Shown piece by piece: positions 1 to 10,565 of a stretch of 64,000 bases of DNA. Location: assembly GCA_030710605.1 (NCBI GenBank), contig CP092869.1, positions 11,681,425 through 11,745,424 on the forward strand, written 5' to 3'. Both the position numbers and the translations under genes were made by a program. Positions within the stretch are counted from its first letter, which is position 1, and the number at the start of each line of letters is the position of its first letter. The notes under the pieces are model-generated. The model made no database searches, was not told the DNA's origin, and saw only the letters and a list, made by a program, of their open reading frames with translations. Source of the stretch: Cordylochernes scorpioides (lineage: Eukaryota; Arthropoda; Arachnida; Pseudoscorpiones; Chernetidae).

Positions 1-318
1 TGACAATTAAGCAGTCGTTAGGCCTTTTAACTTCTTCTTTATTATATGCAATCAGCGCAAGGCCACACACACTGGACAACGACTGGCCGTCCAATCTATC
101 TTATTTAAAAAAAAAAAAAAAAACTTTAGTAAATTTACATATCAATCAGCTTTTCTCCTTTTTTTTTAACATGGAATTTACATGTTTAAAAAATGTATTT
201 GGCAATTTGTGAAACAATTCAGACAAAAATAAAAGATTAAACAAAAACTAGTACATTAAAAACAATTGTGTGTTCAATATGGAATTGAATCATGGTTTAC
301 TATATACAAAATATATCA
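1..318 (-). repeat. Gypsy LTR (3' LTR of the minus-strand element)
   Basis: It aligns end to end with 4857-5178. It has TG...CA termini in both readings (plus-strand start TGACAATTAAG, end ATATATCA). Just inside it, at 319-328, the minus strand reads TGGGGGGTAG, a suitable polypurine tract. Confidence 0.88.
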
Positions 319-869
319 CTACCCCCCACGAAGAGAAAATAAATTAATACAACAAAAAAAAAATAAAACTTCCCTTCTTTTTTTTTTTTCCTTTTTCTTT
401 TTTTTTTTTTTTTTACAATGGTGGCTGGGAGAGGAAGGACGGTAAAGGACAAGATATATTTTGAACAACAAAGAAAAAAGAGAGAAAAAAAAAACTATAC
501 ATACAATAATTTTATATACAAGAAAATATGTTAGATGTGTTAGGATGACCAAAGTTCTGTTAGTTGGGATCACAGAAAAGGTGCCCAAAAACTTAACTAA
601 CATAATGCAGACAACTGGGGAAAAAATTTCTGAATATCAAGCACTACATGTTTACATACCCTCATACACATAGGTATAATCCCATTCAATAGCAACTTTT
701 ATTGCTGAATGGAAGTATGCAAAATTTAGGGTTAGTAGTGGAAAAACTTGCCTGTTAAGCTAAGTGCCCAAGCATTGTTCCAGGTCCTCTTCTTGAAATG
801 GAAAAATTGTTTTTAGGTTTTCCTCGGTATCTTCAAATACTGGTTCCCAGAGTCTTATTTTAGAAATAT
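319..869 (-). other. Gypsy 3' noncoding region
   Basis: This stretch lies between the pol stop codon and the 3' LTR. It holds long T-rich runs around 370-415 (A-rich on the element's sense strand) and no domain-bearing reading frame. No env-like ORF is visible. Small open frames here are low-complexity. Confidence 0.6.
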
Positions 870-3164
870 TTATTTCGGGTCGGGTTGACATGGCTTATCT
901 ATTTCTATTGTTTGGGGGGAAGGTATGGCAATTATCGTATAAGGTTCTGGGTAAAAAGCTGGCATAAGTTTACCTTGGCCTGATTGGTAAGGGATCTTAT
1001 ACAGTACCTTATCTCCTATTTTTAAATTGGGCGTTTTATGGGATTCATTATATCTTTTGACTAATTTAAGATGTAGTTTTTTTGTATTATCATTGGCGGT
1101 TTTCCTAGCTTCTTCTATGGGGGGATAGGCTATTGTTAGGTCACTGGTATAAAATGGATCAATGCCGAAAAGTAAATAAACGGGAGGAATTGTAGTTATT
1201 GAATGGGGAGTATTCCTATATTCTTCTAATGCCTTTTGTAATAGCTTGTGGCATGGAATTCTGGGATTTTGTTGATGGTGGAGTCTTAACTTCGAAATGA
1301 TAGTGGCATTAGCCCTTTCTACCAGCCCATTACATTGTGGATGAGAAGGGGATGGTATAACGTGTTTTATGCCTTTTTCCTGTATGAATTTATTGAATCT
1401 TTTGGAGACAAATGAGGGATGTCTGTCGGTAACAATAATCTTTGGCTTACCTATACTTAATAATTGATTTATAATATTTATATACGTTGCTATCGAGGTA
1501 CTTTTAGAAGGAAAAGCCCAAATGTATCTAGAGTGATGATCAACTACTACATGAAGGCAATATTTTGTACTATTATATTCTCCTAAGCCTAAAATACTAT
1601 CAAGAGCAACTACATCAAATGGTTTCTCAGCCAGCGGTAAAGTACCCATGAGTCCATATGAAGGTGTAGTCGGCTTCTTTACAGATTGACAGGTTTTGCA
1701 TTTCAAAATATAATTTTTTATTTTACCTATCATACCTTTAAAATAATATTGTGTTGATATTACCCTAGCCATTGCACTAATACCTGGGTGTCCTAAACTT
1801 TCATGGGCCTTAATTATCAATTCTTGTTGTAAGGATGGTGGTACTACTATTCTATCTTTATTTTTTAATCGAATATAAGTGATATTGTCTTTATTGAAAT
1901 ATAATTTAGATGAAGGCTTAGCTAAGGATTCTTGTCCTTCTTTTAAGTCTTGTATGGATAGGAAGCAAGAATATGGTAAGCGGGACAACATGTCAGCTTC
2001 ATAATTCTCACATCCTTTATTATATTTGAATTCTAAATCATATTCTGATAATCTTAATGACCATCGAAATAGTCTACCATTTGTATGTTTGAAATTATTT
2101 AACCAAATTAATGCTTTATGATCAGTGTGAACTATTACCCGCTGACCTGAAATGTAGGGATGGTATCTCTTGCACGTTTCTATTATTGCTAATAATTCCA
2201 GCTCTGTGATGGTATATTTGGATTCTGCCCCCCTTAAGGCCCTACTATAAAACGCTATGGGTTTCATTGTGCCATCAGGATACTCCTGTTTGAGCACGCC
2301 TCCTAAACCTGCAGTACTAGCATCACAAAAGATATGCGTAGTTAATAACGGATTATAAATTTGGAGGATTGGTTTCGAAACTAATGCTTCTTTAAGAGCC
2401 TCAAAACTTTTTTGGCATTCGTCAGTCCATGTAAATTTTATATATTTTTTCAAAAGATTATTTAAGGGAGCTCTTAATTTATTAAAATGATTTATAAACT
2501 TAGCATAATGTGTAACGCTTCCTAAAAATGATCTTAGGCAACTAACATTACGAGGAGGTGGCAATGATTTAATTATATCAACATTAATGCCTGAGGGAGA
2601 CATTTGGTCTCCAAAAATTTCATAACCTAAATAATTTTTCTTTTTCATAAAAAATAAACACTTTTCCTTCCTAAGTTGGATACCCTCTTTTTGTAGAATT
2701 TCAAATATTTCCATAAGATGTTCCAAATGGGATTGCGTATCGTTTGAAAAAACCAATATATCATCAAAATAAGAAATTACATTTTTAAGGTCATATTTTT
2801 GTAATATTGAACTAAGTATCCTATTAAAGATGGCGGGAGCTGTACGTAGACCAAATGGTAGTCTACACCATTGATAGGAACCTTCTGTGGTGGTAAAACA
2901 TGTCATGTATTGATCCTTTTCATGCAAGGAAACAGTCCAGTATGCACTTAAAATGTCAAGACATGAGAATACTTTCGACCCTTGAACCTTCTGGATGATA
3001 TTTTCAATAAACGGAATTGGAAAACTGTCACCTATTAATTTTGAATTTAATTTTCTAAAGTCAATACATAGTCTAGTCTTATCACTTTCTCCTTTTTTAC
3101 GGGCTAGGGTTACTGGCGAACTGTATGGTGATGAAGCAGGCCTAATTATGCCATATTTCAACAA
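870..3164 (-). CDS. pol: Gypsy pol: reverse transcriptase-RNase H-integrase
   Basis: Retroelement polyprotein part that copies the RNA and integrates the cDNA. Counting from the Met at 3164: RT has Asp70 (CLDILSAYW) and the YFDD box at 132-135. RNase H has Asp281 (CDAS), Asp348 (HTDHKAL) and Asp391 (EADMLSR). Integrase has an HHCC zinc site (H454, H459, C489, C492) and the DD35E triad D522, D580, E616, followed by a basic C-terminal tail. The frame is open further upstream to about 3276, past the Met, and overlaps the end of the protease frame in the -1 register. That argues the real entry is by ribosomal frameshifting rather than the internal Met. All catalytic residues are present, so this part could still be active. 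Confidence 0.92.
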   Translation of the reverse strand: MLKYGIIRPASSPYSSPVTLARKKGESDKTRLCIDFRKLNSKLIGDSFPIPFIENIIQKVQGSKVFSCLDILSAYWTVSLHEKDQYMTCFTTTEGSYQWCRLPFGLRTAPAIFNRILSSILQKYDLKNVISYFDDILVFSNDTQSHLEHLMEIFEILQKEGIQLRKEKCLFFMKKKNYLGYEIFGDQMSPSGINVDIIKSLPPPRNVSCLRSFLGSVTHYAKFINHFNKLRAPLNNLLKKYIKFTWTDECQKSFEALKEALVSKPILQIYNPLLTTHIFCDASTAGLGGVLKQEYPDGTMKPIAFYSRALRGAESKYTITELELLAIIETCKRYHPYISGQRVIVHTDHKALIWLNNFKHTNGRLFRWSLRLSEYDLEFKYNKGCENYEADMLSRLPYSCFLSIQDLKEGQESLAKPSSKLYFNKDNITYIRLKNKDRIVVPPSLQQELIIKAHESLGHPGISAMARVISTQYYFKGMIGKIKNYILKCKTCQSVKKPTTPSYGLMGTLPLAEKPFDVVALDSILGLGEYNSTKYCLHVVVDHHSRYIWAFPSKSTSIATYINIINQLLSIGKPKIIVTDRHPSFVSKRFNKFIQEKGIKHVIPSPSHPQCNGLVERANATIISKLRLHHQQNPRIPCHKLLQKALEEYRNTPHSITTIPPVYLLFGIDPFYTSDLTIAYPPIEEARKTANDNTKKLHLKLVKRYNESHKTPNLKIGDKVLYKIPYQSGQGKLMPAFYPEPYTIIAIPSPQTIEIDKPCQPDPK

Positions 3165-3250
3165 CTGACTAATTTGTTCTTTAATTGTTTCGTTATCCTT
3201 TAGATTATGTCTATAAGGTCTGAGACAAACAGGAGTCTTATCTCTGAGTG

Positions 3251-3982
3251 TTAATCTCGGGGATCTACCTTTAAAGGTCTAACATTATACTTATTTTCAC
3301 CAAAAATATCATCATAGTCATTCATCAAAACATGGAAATTATTTCCAAGTCTGACGTCATTATGTATATAACTATCTTCTGAGTTTGGTAAAGGCAAAGG
3401 TCGGAAGTTTGGTTGATAAATAGGTCTCGATTTAAAACAAGAAGGAAAATATATGTTAGATTGATTTATAGTTTTACCTATGGCATGTACATTTTTTATA
3501 CGATTACATTTCCCTGATAGTCTTAAACAATAATTATGTTTGTTGCAATATTTAGCAGATCTAACAAGACTTAAATAATTTTTAGAATTATCATATTGTA
3601 AGGCATCAAGTTCTTCTTTAGAAAAAGTATAATCAAAATTAGATAAAACACCATCATTTTGTATAATAACATTTTTATCAAAATCAATCTTTAGTTTAAA
3701 ATATTTTAGGTACTTTGTGGACATTATCAAAAAGTTCAAATTAGGATTATCAATAATATAAAACAAAATATTTTTAGTTATAATTCCAATTTTTATATTC
3801 AAATAAATCTGGCCTTTTATGTTAACATTATTAGATACAGTACTTATTTTATCGTAACTAGAAATATTTATGTTATTTGAAAAATTCTTGGGCAAAAAAT
3901 GAGTAGGTAAAATATTAATCTCACTACCTGAATCAAAAAGAATCATAAACATACCCAGGAACCATGAGTCTGTTGTCCCCAC
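3251..3982 (-). CDS. Gypsy retropepsin-like aspartic protease region
   Basis: The 243-residue frame has the aspartic protease active-site motif LFDSGSEINILP near residues 15-26, typical of retropepsins that cleave the gag-pol precursor. The flap and second-half motifs are less clear. It is in the same frame as gag (4007-4762) but separated from it by one TGA codon, whose next base is C. The displayed Met is therefore probably not the native start; the protein would arise from a gag-protease fusion. Its 3' end overlaps the RT frame at the slippery heptamer at 3269-3275. The linker between protease and RT is rich in Asn and Tyr. Confidence 0.75.
   Translation of the reverse strand: MGTTDSWFLGMFMILFDSGSEINILPTHFLPKNFSNNINISSYDKISTVSNNVNIKGQIYLNIKIGIITKNILFYIIDNPNLNFLIMSTKYLKYFKLKIDFDKNVIIQNDGVLSNFDYTFSKEELDALQYDNSKNYLSLVRSAKYCNKHNYCLRLSGKCNRIKNVHAIGKTINQSNIYFPSCFKSRPIYQPNFRPLPLPNSEDSYIHNDVRLGNNFHVLMNDYDDIFGENKYNVRPLKVDPRD
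3269..3275 (-). promoter_or_regulatory. candidate -1 ribosomal frameshift heptamer
   Basis: On the minus strand the sequence is T TTA AAG, a canonical X XXY YYZ slippery heptamer read in the protease frame (Leu-Lys codons). It lies 15 nt before the protease stop at 3251-3253. A -1 slip enters the open RT frame directly. I saw the heptamer and the frames; its use in translation is inferred. Confidence 0.55.
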
Positions 3983-4006
3983 ATCCGCTCTGATCCCCGG
4001 GCACCG

Positions 4007-4762
4007 TCAACATCCCACTTGGCCTTGATTACCGGGGTTCGACGCACTTTGTAGGCCGATGGATGAAGTCCCAGGATGGCCAGGTTCGTGGAGTTGGCCG
4101 GCGTTGACATCTCCATGCTGCGGCGTGATAGATCGCCACCGCGAGGCCATGTTGGGGCGATTTCCTCCAGCAAAGTTGTTCCTCCGTCCGTTATTCCATC
4201 TTCCGTCTCTTTGTTGAGTTGTGTGCTCCAATGATTCGGCAATACGAAGCCAGTCCTCTAAGGAATGTGGCGAGGAAGCAATCAGAAACTTCTCGAGTGG
4301 GCCGGCACCAGATGTAAGAGATTCCAAGACTAAATCCTTTGGCATGTGTAGTTGTGTGCCAATTTTTACCATTTCAAAATAATAACCACGAACTGATTGC
4401 GTCTCTTGCTTAGTTAGTTGCCAGAACTTTTTATGTAGCCCGCGTTCAAACTCTGGGAAGAAGGTCATCATCCTAGAATGTAAATCTTCCAAGGTGTCAA
4501 TTTCGTCACAAATTGTGGCATAAATCTCAAGAGCATTGCCCTTAAAAAGAGTGGGTATCATGAAAAGAGCATCTTCTTGTTTGATATTCCGGAGTTTGAT
4601 CTGTTGGTTGAAAACCTTCAGCCATTGTGAGTATTTAAGCCCTTCTTCAGGGTTAAAGCTTGGTATCAAATCTTTGGGGCAATATTCCATATTCGAATTT
4701 TCTTTGAGATCAGTTTTATTAATAAATGAAGTATTTTTTGGGCTTGCCTTCCTCTTTCCCAT
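4007..4762 (-). CDS. gag: Gypsy gag-like capsid protein
   Basis: This 251-residue protein opens at the first Met after the 5' LTR and leader. Residues about 35-180 (YSQWLKVFNQQIKLR... through SLEDWLRIAESLEHTTQQ) have the helical pattern of retrotransposon gag capsids. The tail is Gly/Asn/Arg-rich and likely binds nucleic acid. I see no intact CCHC zinc knuckle; Cys residues flank the terminating TGA, so a knuckle may have been lost there. It forms the virus-like particle in related elements. The in-frame stop before protease may be a mutation or a readthrough site. Confidence 0.75.
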   Translation of the reverse strand: MGKRKASPKNTSFINKTDLKENSNMEYCPKDLIPSFNPEEGLKYSQWLKVFNQQIKLRNIKQEDALFMIPTLFKGNALEIYATICDEIDTLEDLHSRMMTFFPEFERGLHKKFWQLTKQETQSVRGYYFEMVKIGTQLHMPKDLVLESLTSGAGPLEKFLIASSPHSLEDWLRIAESLEHTTQQRDGRWNNGRRNNFAGGNRPNMASRWRSITPQHGDVNAGQLHEPGHPGTSSIGLQSASNPGNQGQVGC

Positions 4763-4856
4763 GCCTTGAGTTTAAGTAAAATTTCCGCGAACAAGTTCGA
4801 ATCCTGTCGACTATTTGTCGTATTGTAAATTTTTCCAAAGTGTCAATATCTGGAAA

Positions 4857-5178
4857 TGACAATTAAGCAGTCGTTAGGCCTTTTTCCTTCTTCTTTATTA
4901 TATGCAATCAGCGCAAGGCCACACACACTGGACAACGACTGGCCGTCCAATCTATCTTATTAAAAAAAAAAAAAAAAAAAAAAACTTTAGTAAATTTACA
5001 TATCATTCAGCTTTTCTCCTTTTTTTTAACATGGAATTTACATGTTTAAAAAATGTATTTGGCAATTTGTGAAACAATTCAGACAAAAATAAAAGATTAA
5101 ACAAAAACTAGTACATTAAAAACAATTGTGTGTTCAATATGGAATTGAATCATGGTTTACTATATACAAAATATATCA
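4857..5178 (-). repeat. Gypsy LTR (5' LTR) and leader
   Basis: Matches 1-318 with a longer poly-A run. The leader at 4763-4856 lies between it and the gag start. I do not see a convincing tRNA primer-binding site directly next to the LTR. A plus-strand stretch at about 4794-4810 (TTCGAATCCTGTCGAC) looks like a tRNA T-arm but is displaced from the LTR edge. Confidence 0.85.
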
Positions 5179-5190
5179 TATATATATATA

Positions 5191-5769
5191 GGTTAGTAAA
5201 AAATTGACTTTATAATAAGCAACAAGGATAGTCTGATTTATTTCTAAATTTACAAAGTTGATCCTGTTGTCAATATGTTTTGGAAGGAGTTGTGATGATC
5301 CAAATAATTCTAAATATCAAACACTCTCTCTTTCTACTTGATGTTACATTAATGAAACTTAATTATTTGGTTAATTTCATTTTTCGGGTGCGAGAAAAGT
5401 ATTGAATTTGAATTTTGAGGGTTCATTTATATTAGCTTTCTTTCAAACCATATCTCTTTATATAAACATGCTTCGAGAATATTTGTGAAATGTTTCTTTG
5501 TTATATGCAGAGAATAGAATTTTTGTGTCATCAGCGAAGAAGTGCAGTTTTGGTCCTTCATAATGAAAATAAATCAGATCATTAATTAATATGTAAGATA
5601 ACATAGGACGAGTAAAACAGATAATTGAAAAATCATTAATATATAAACATTAATCTAGTTAGCTTATTTATATTATATATATTATATTAATAGATGTTAA
5701 CTGAAGGAAACATTTAACAGATGAAACTTACAGGATTTATATTATACACATATTGTATATAACAATTTT
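5191..5769. other. AT-rich 5' flank of unit A, no gene seen
   Basis: Homologous to 23,734-24,310, 38,584-39,062 and 52,058-52,601. I see no reading frame of substance and no structured motif. Confidence 0.6.
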
Positions 5770-6720
5770 TGTTTTCGTGTCCAATGAAGAGCCTTAGATG
5801 TCCCCATACATCTCAATCACAGCAGTTGAAATGTCCTCTATCTTGGGTGTGTAAAGTTGCTGTCCTGCATGTATGTAAAATTTTTGATGTTGTCGTGTCC
5901 AATAAAGGGCCTCAGATGTCTTCATACATCTCTATTATAACAGTTGTAATGTCCTCTATCTTGGGTACGTAAAGCTGCAACTCTGGGTCCATGTAAAATT
6001 ACTGATGTTATCATGTCCAATGAAGAGCATCAGATTTATCCATGCATCTCTATGTCAGTAGTGTCCACTATCTTGAGGGTGTGAAGCTGATGCTCTGGGT
6101 CGATGTCAATTTTCTGTTGTTGTCATGTCCAATGAAGGGCCTCAGATGTCTCCATACATCTCAATCACAGCAGTTGCAATGTCCTCTATCTTGGATGTGT
6201 AAACGTGCTGTTCTGCGTGTATGTAAAATTTCTTATGTTGTCGTGTCCAATGAAGAGCCTCAGATGTCTCCATTCATCTCTATCACTGCAGTTTCAATGT
6301 ACTCTATCTTGGGTGTGTAAAGCTGCTGTTCTGCGTGTATGTAAAATTTCTGATGTTGTCGTGTCCAATGAAGAGCCTCAGATGTCTCCATACATCTCAA
6401 TCACAGCAGTTGCAATGTCCTCTATTTTTGATGTGTAAAGCTGCTGTTCTGGGTCCATGCCAATTTTCTGGTGTTGTCATGTCCAATGAAGAGCCTCAGA
6501 TGTCTCCATGCATCTCTATGATAGTAGTGTCCTCTATCTTGGATGTGTAAAGCTGCTGCTCTGGGTTGTTGTCAATTTTCTGTTGTTGTCATGTCCAATG
6601 AAGAGCCTCAGATGTCTCCATATATCACAATTAAAGCAGTTGCAATGTCCTCTATCTTGGATGTGTAAAGCTGCTGTTCTGGGGCCATGTCAATTTTCTG
6701 CAAGGTGACAATATTTATAT
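5770..6720. repeat. minisatellite array, period about 111-119 bp, 8 units
   Basis: The anchor GTCCAATGAAGAGCCTCAG recurs at about 5777, 5895, 6013, 6124, 6242, 6361, 6478 and 6590. Each unit carries a TCCTCTATCTTGG core followed by TGTAAAGCTGCTG. The overlapping plus-strand open frames are periodic artefacts of the array. The minus strand reads a recurring peptide-like pattern (SLDTTTSEILHTRRAAL) broken by stops in several units. Copy number differs among the four duplication units. Confidence 0.9.
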
Positions 6721-7111
6721 ATTTTGATATATAAATGACCCTGTACATCACTATTTATTGTACATTCAGGAACTATGTTGAACTTGTTGTTGAACAGTAC
6801 CTAATAAAGTTATTTTGTACTGGAACTTGTCATTGAAGAACAGCCTGCATTCAATATTGACGATGGCCATCAGTCTAAAACGCATTGTTAATTTGATACT
6901 ATAGTTAATCAAGTAGATATTTTTCCAGAAGTCCAGATTAATGAAAAAAATTCCATCGATTAGTTTATATTTATTCTGACACATGACGAAGCCTTCAGCT
7001 ACCTTCATCTCCACAAGATATATAGGATACATATGTCTTAATTTAACAATATAATCTCAATACAATTTCATATTTTTGTTCTATTTTATAATCTTTGTCT
7101 TCTTCTTTCTT
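6721..7111. other. conserved unit block, no gene
   Basis: Homologous to 24,541-24,958, 43,441-43,868 and (with a 0.5-kb insert) 54,191-55,126. A minus-strand open frame at 6766-7032 is not kept in the other copies and shows no family features. Confidence 0.6.
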
Positions 7112-8245
7112 ATCTCCGCTCAATCATATTAGGGTATCAAGCTTGTAGAGCTTGAGACTTGACAACCATCATGATTGAGTGAAGTAGATGCGTCTGCCTT
7201 TGTTATCAAGACTGGGAGCACTACTCAGTGGCAGGCCGACTTAGCTCCAAAAGAAATGACCGCTCTGACATGTGGAACAAACATTCGCGCTTTAAATCCT
7301 TTTATTTTATATGTATAGATGGCGCGTTATTGCTTTGTATTAATTTATGCCTAACTGGCCTTGCCTTTATAGTTTGCTGAAGAGCATTGCTCGATGCAAA
7401 CATTTGAATATAATGCTACTGTCCTATAAGCTTAAGTCCATAGTTTACTTGAAAACCATTTCTAAGATTTCATCCTTCAGTGTAGCATATAAAAGCAGAA
7501 TGATCCAATACAGTATTAGAGCTCTGAGAAGCGGTCTGGTGGATTAAATTGGCGAAACCGCTGGGAGGGTTCACCACTGATGAGCCAAGCCCTCCCAATA
7601 TATTTTTTCATCGCAGTAAGGACAGTAGAAGTTCGTATTATGTATAAAAGAAAAATTCGCGCTTTAAATCATTTTATTTTATATGTATAGTTAATCAAGT
7701 AGATATTTTTCCAGAAGTCCAGATTAATGAAAAAAAATCAAACGATTAGTTCATATTTATTCTGACATATGACGAAGCCTTCAGCAACTTTCATCTCCAC
7801 GAGATATAGGATACATATGTCTTAATTTAACGATATAATCTCAGTACAATTTCATATTTTTGTTCTATTTTATAATCATTGTCTTCTTCTTTCTTATCTC
7901 CGCTCAATCATATTAGGGTATCAAGCTTGTAGAGCTTAAGACTTGACAACCATCATGATTGAGTGAAGTAGATGCGTCTGCCTTTGTCATTAAGACTGGG
8001 AGCACTACTCAGTGGTAGGCCGACTTAGCCCCAAAAGAAATGGCCGCCTCTGACATGAGGAACAGACGCCATGTAGAGCCGCTCCTAACATGGAGTATAA
8101 ACGCTGCTCTTCCTGTATCCCAGGATAAGGAGCCCTTACAGGGTACTATCAGCCAGGCCAGCTGAGCCCAGGTTTTTTAGTGAGCTTGTTACTGCTCCCC
8201 CTCCTTCTTTTTCATCCGGGCTTAAGACCAGCAAAGGCGGAGTTA
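7112..8245 (+). repeat. 350-bp dispersed repeat, duplicated within unit A
   Basis: A partial copy (about 7112-7283) and a complete copy (about 7903-8245) of a repeat running from CTCAATCATATTAG through ATGGAGTATAAACGCTGCTC to GACCAGCAAAGGCGG. They are part of a local duplication of about 0.38 kb (6905-7286 versus 7690-8060). The same repeat occurs on the minus strand at 19,029-19,284 and 62,621-63,055, outside the unit context, so it is a mobile or formerly mobile sequence. I do not recognise the family. Confidence 0.75.
7286..7689. repeat. insert between the duplicated 350-bp copies, with structured segment
   Basis: Flanked by direct copies of ATTCGCGCTTTAAATC at about 7288 and 7652. The segment at about 7540-7610 has GGGAGGG...CCCTCCC arms. 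A related inverted copy lies at about 16,945-17,020 (CCCAGCGGTTTTGCCAATT). The family is unknown to me. Confidence 0.5.
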
Positions 8246-8279
8246 CACTCGTTATGAATAAGTTGAATAGAAAAATGAA

Positions 8280-10097
8280 TGAAATAGGAATCTTTTATCT
8301 TATCCAGGTTCTAATTATCAATCATGATACTACATTATATCGCGCCCGCCAATTTGTTATTGTTTCCTAGCAGTCGAGAGGTAGGTACCTAATTCTTTGT
8401 CTTCTCACTTTTAAGTTTATAGGATGAAAACTACAGTTTATTATATTACATATATTTATTGTTGAATTCAGAGAATATAAGTTAATGGCAAATATTTGAA
8501 AGAAGTAATAATAAAGTTGTAATAAAATTTCTTATAGAAATTCAATCTGAATGCTTATATGTTTCTATTCAGAATTATATAGATGCAAAACTCTATAAAT
8601 TGCCATTTAACAAAGATTTACAACCGAACTTGAGTAATTTGAAGGGCAAGGGAACATAAAAAATTATTTATACAAAAATTCAAATCAAAAACGGAATTTT
8701 TTTTATAGGAAATTATAGGGACCAAGACAAATATTCGAATTAAAGACGTCTTCAAATTAAAGACGTTAGAATTATTCAAGTTTTACTGTACATGAAAATA
8801 AAATAATCAGTTCACCAGATTTTCAAATATTTTCCATGTATAGTGAGATTGCCTTTATGGAACTTACCATAATTTGTTACATTTATGTACATGAATATTA
8901 ATCAAATTATTATGACCTTTTTTAAATATAATGGTTAAATAATGTGTTATATATTTTATTAATATCTTTTATACTCTTTTTGATCATAATTTTGTTTAAA
9001 AAGAATATGCAGTAGAATAACGATCATTATATTTTATTGTTATGTTAAAACAAAACTTGCGATTAATTTAAATATAAATACCTAACATTTCTTTTAAAAG
9101 ATAGGTCGCTTGTGCATCATATAAATGTCACGATCTCAAACGTCCGCTTATAAGGGAGAAATATATACCTTACAACTAGACAGTCAATAAGAACCTATTA
9201 TTCAGGTTTGTATTCAAGGTCTAAGCGGCTTCTTTTTTTAAAGAAGACAAGACACACAATGGATTTAAGAAAACAGAAGCCCCCAAACAAAAACGATAAA
9301 ATTGTGGTTATTAAACCATGGGTAATTTGAGGTTGCAAAAAGCTTGACGGGAAGTTTAGAAAAGTCCTGAATGAGATAGGAGATTCATAAACGTGAAGTC
9401 GAGACTAGACTGTATATCCTGCTCATTTCATGCTCAATCTTTCAATTGTCCACTCTCTGCAATGGTAAAAACTCTGTTAGCTTCTCCTGTTACATCTTGC
9501 ATGGATCTGAGGATAAACATATTTGGGAGACCAATCAGATGGTGATATGTCATAACAAAATGGCTGACACGTTTGGATGGAAGAGAGAAAGAATGAAACC
9601 AATATTTTTAGCTATTCAGCCCTTCTATTTTCTCACCTAGGTGTATTTAAGCGACCTACTTCAGTCATTGTCAGATCTGTATTTTTTATTTTACCTTTTC
9701 TTCATTTATTTGTTACACACACAATTTGAAATGGTTAGAAATTTCACAAAACTTTGGAGATCTTAAAATGTTTTTCTTATGTAGAGGGAACATTTAAATT
9801 ATTGACAAACAGGAGAAGTGGTTGAGATGGAATGTTTTACAGGTTAAGGTATGTAATATATAAACTAACTTATGAAAAAGGCATCTCCTTATCGTGCAAC
9901 TGAAAGTTGCTGATGGATTACGCCATTTATCGGAATAATTATGAACTATTCTCGTTGATTTTTAATTATTCCAGAATTGTCCAAATACCCATTCTTGGTT
10001 AATTAAGAAAAGCTAACCACGGACGCGTTTCGGGCGTTAACAAAATCACATTTGTACTAATTTTTCACAAATAGACCAACGTTTATAAATTGTGAAA
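8280..10097. other. conserved upstream block of unit A, no gene seen
   Basis: AT-rich DNA shared by all four units (25,330-27,472, 44,230-46,420, 55,490-57,640). Landmarks are GTTTCCTAGCAGTCGAGAGG near 8370, AACAGAAGCCCCCAAAC near 9280 and ACGCGTTTCGGGCG near 10,024. Unlike B-D, this copy lacks the small foldback element near 8510. The short frame at 9446-9640 is not preserved between copies. Confidence 0.6.
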
Positions 10098-10159
10098 TAT
10101 ATATTTATTTGAAACGAAGGCGATAAAAACGTGGTGATTTTCTTTTATTGATAAAATAC

Positions 10160-10189
10160 AAGCTTTCAGGCAAGAATGCCCTTCCTCAG
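10160..10189 (-). ncRNA. hammerhead-ribozyme-like core, PLE1 left arm
   Basis: Mirror copy of 12724-12753 in the left arm: CTGAGGA at 10183-10189 and GAAA at 10165-10168 on the minus strand, with the same stem II. Confidence 0.4.
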
Positions 10190-10565
10190 GTTACAACTGG
10201 GCCGGAAACAAAAGTGCCAATTTTATAAGCGAAAGAAGTAAAAGAAATTTACATGCTATGAAGAAGTATGGGAAATTTACATGCTATTAAAAAGTAAAAA
10301 GCAAAGGATTTACATATTTACAGATGAATGGAAAATATTTTTAAAAAACTATGGACATGAAAAACAGCCCATACCGCAAGGAACACCAGAAGAATAAAAA
10401 GAGAAAAGGGGACGAAAGGAACGCAAAGCATGAGAAAACGGTAGAGCGGGATAAAAGACAAGATGATACAGTAGGTAAAAAGTTCAGCTGGGGGGAATGG
10501 CGGGGTAAAACACGGAGTACTGGGGTGGGAGGTCGATTTTACGGTTAAAACTGGGCGTGCAGTGT

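Larger units (their letters stand above)
1..5178 (-). mobile_element. Ty3/Gypsy LTR retrotransposon, near complete
   Basis: Two near-identical LTRs (1-318 and 4857-5178) bracket gag, protease and RT-RNase H-integrase reading frames, all on the minus strand. Domain order (gag, PR, RT, RNase H, IN) is that of Ty3/Gypsy. The LTRs differ at only a handful of positions plus a poly-A length change, so the insertion is fairly young. The 5' end of the element lies at 5178 and abuts conserved DNA of duplication unit A. The first base of the window is the first base of the left LTR, so the left target-site duplication cannot be seen. A TGA separates gag from protease in the same frame, and protease and RT lie in different frames. 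Confidence 0.9.

Noticed and set aside
6042-6708. Series of overlapping plus-strand ORFs with recurring MKSLRCLHTSQSQQLQCPLSW
   Set aside because: They are translations of the 115-bp minisatellite in one frame; the periodicity is not always a multiple of three and stops recur, so no protein is supported.
6766-7032. 88-residue minus-strand ORF
   Set aside because: Not preserved in the other three duplication units.
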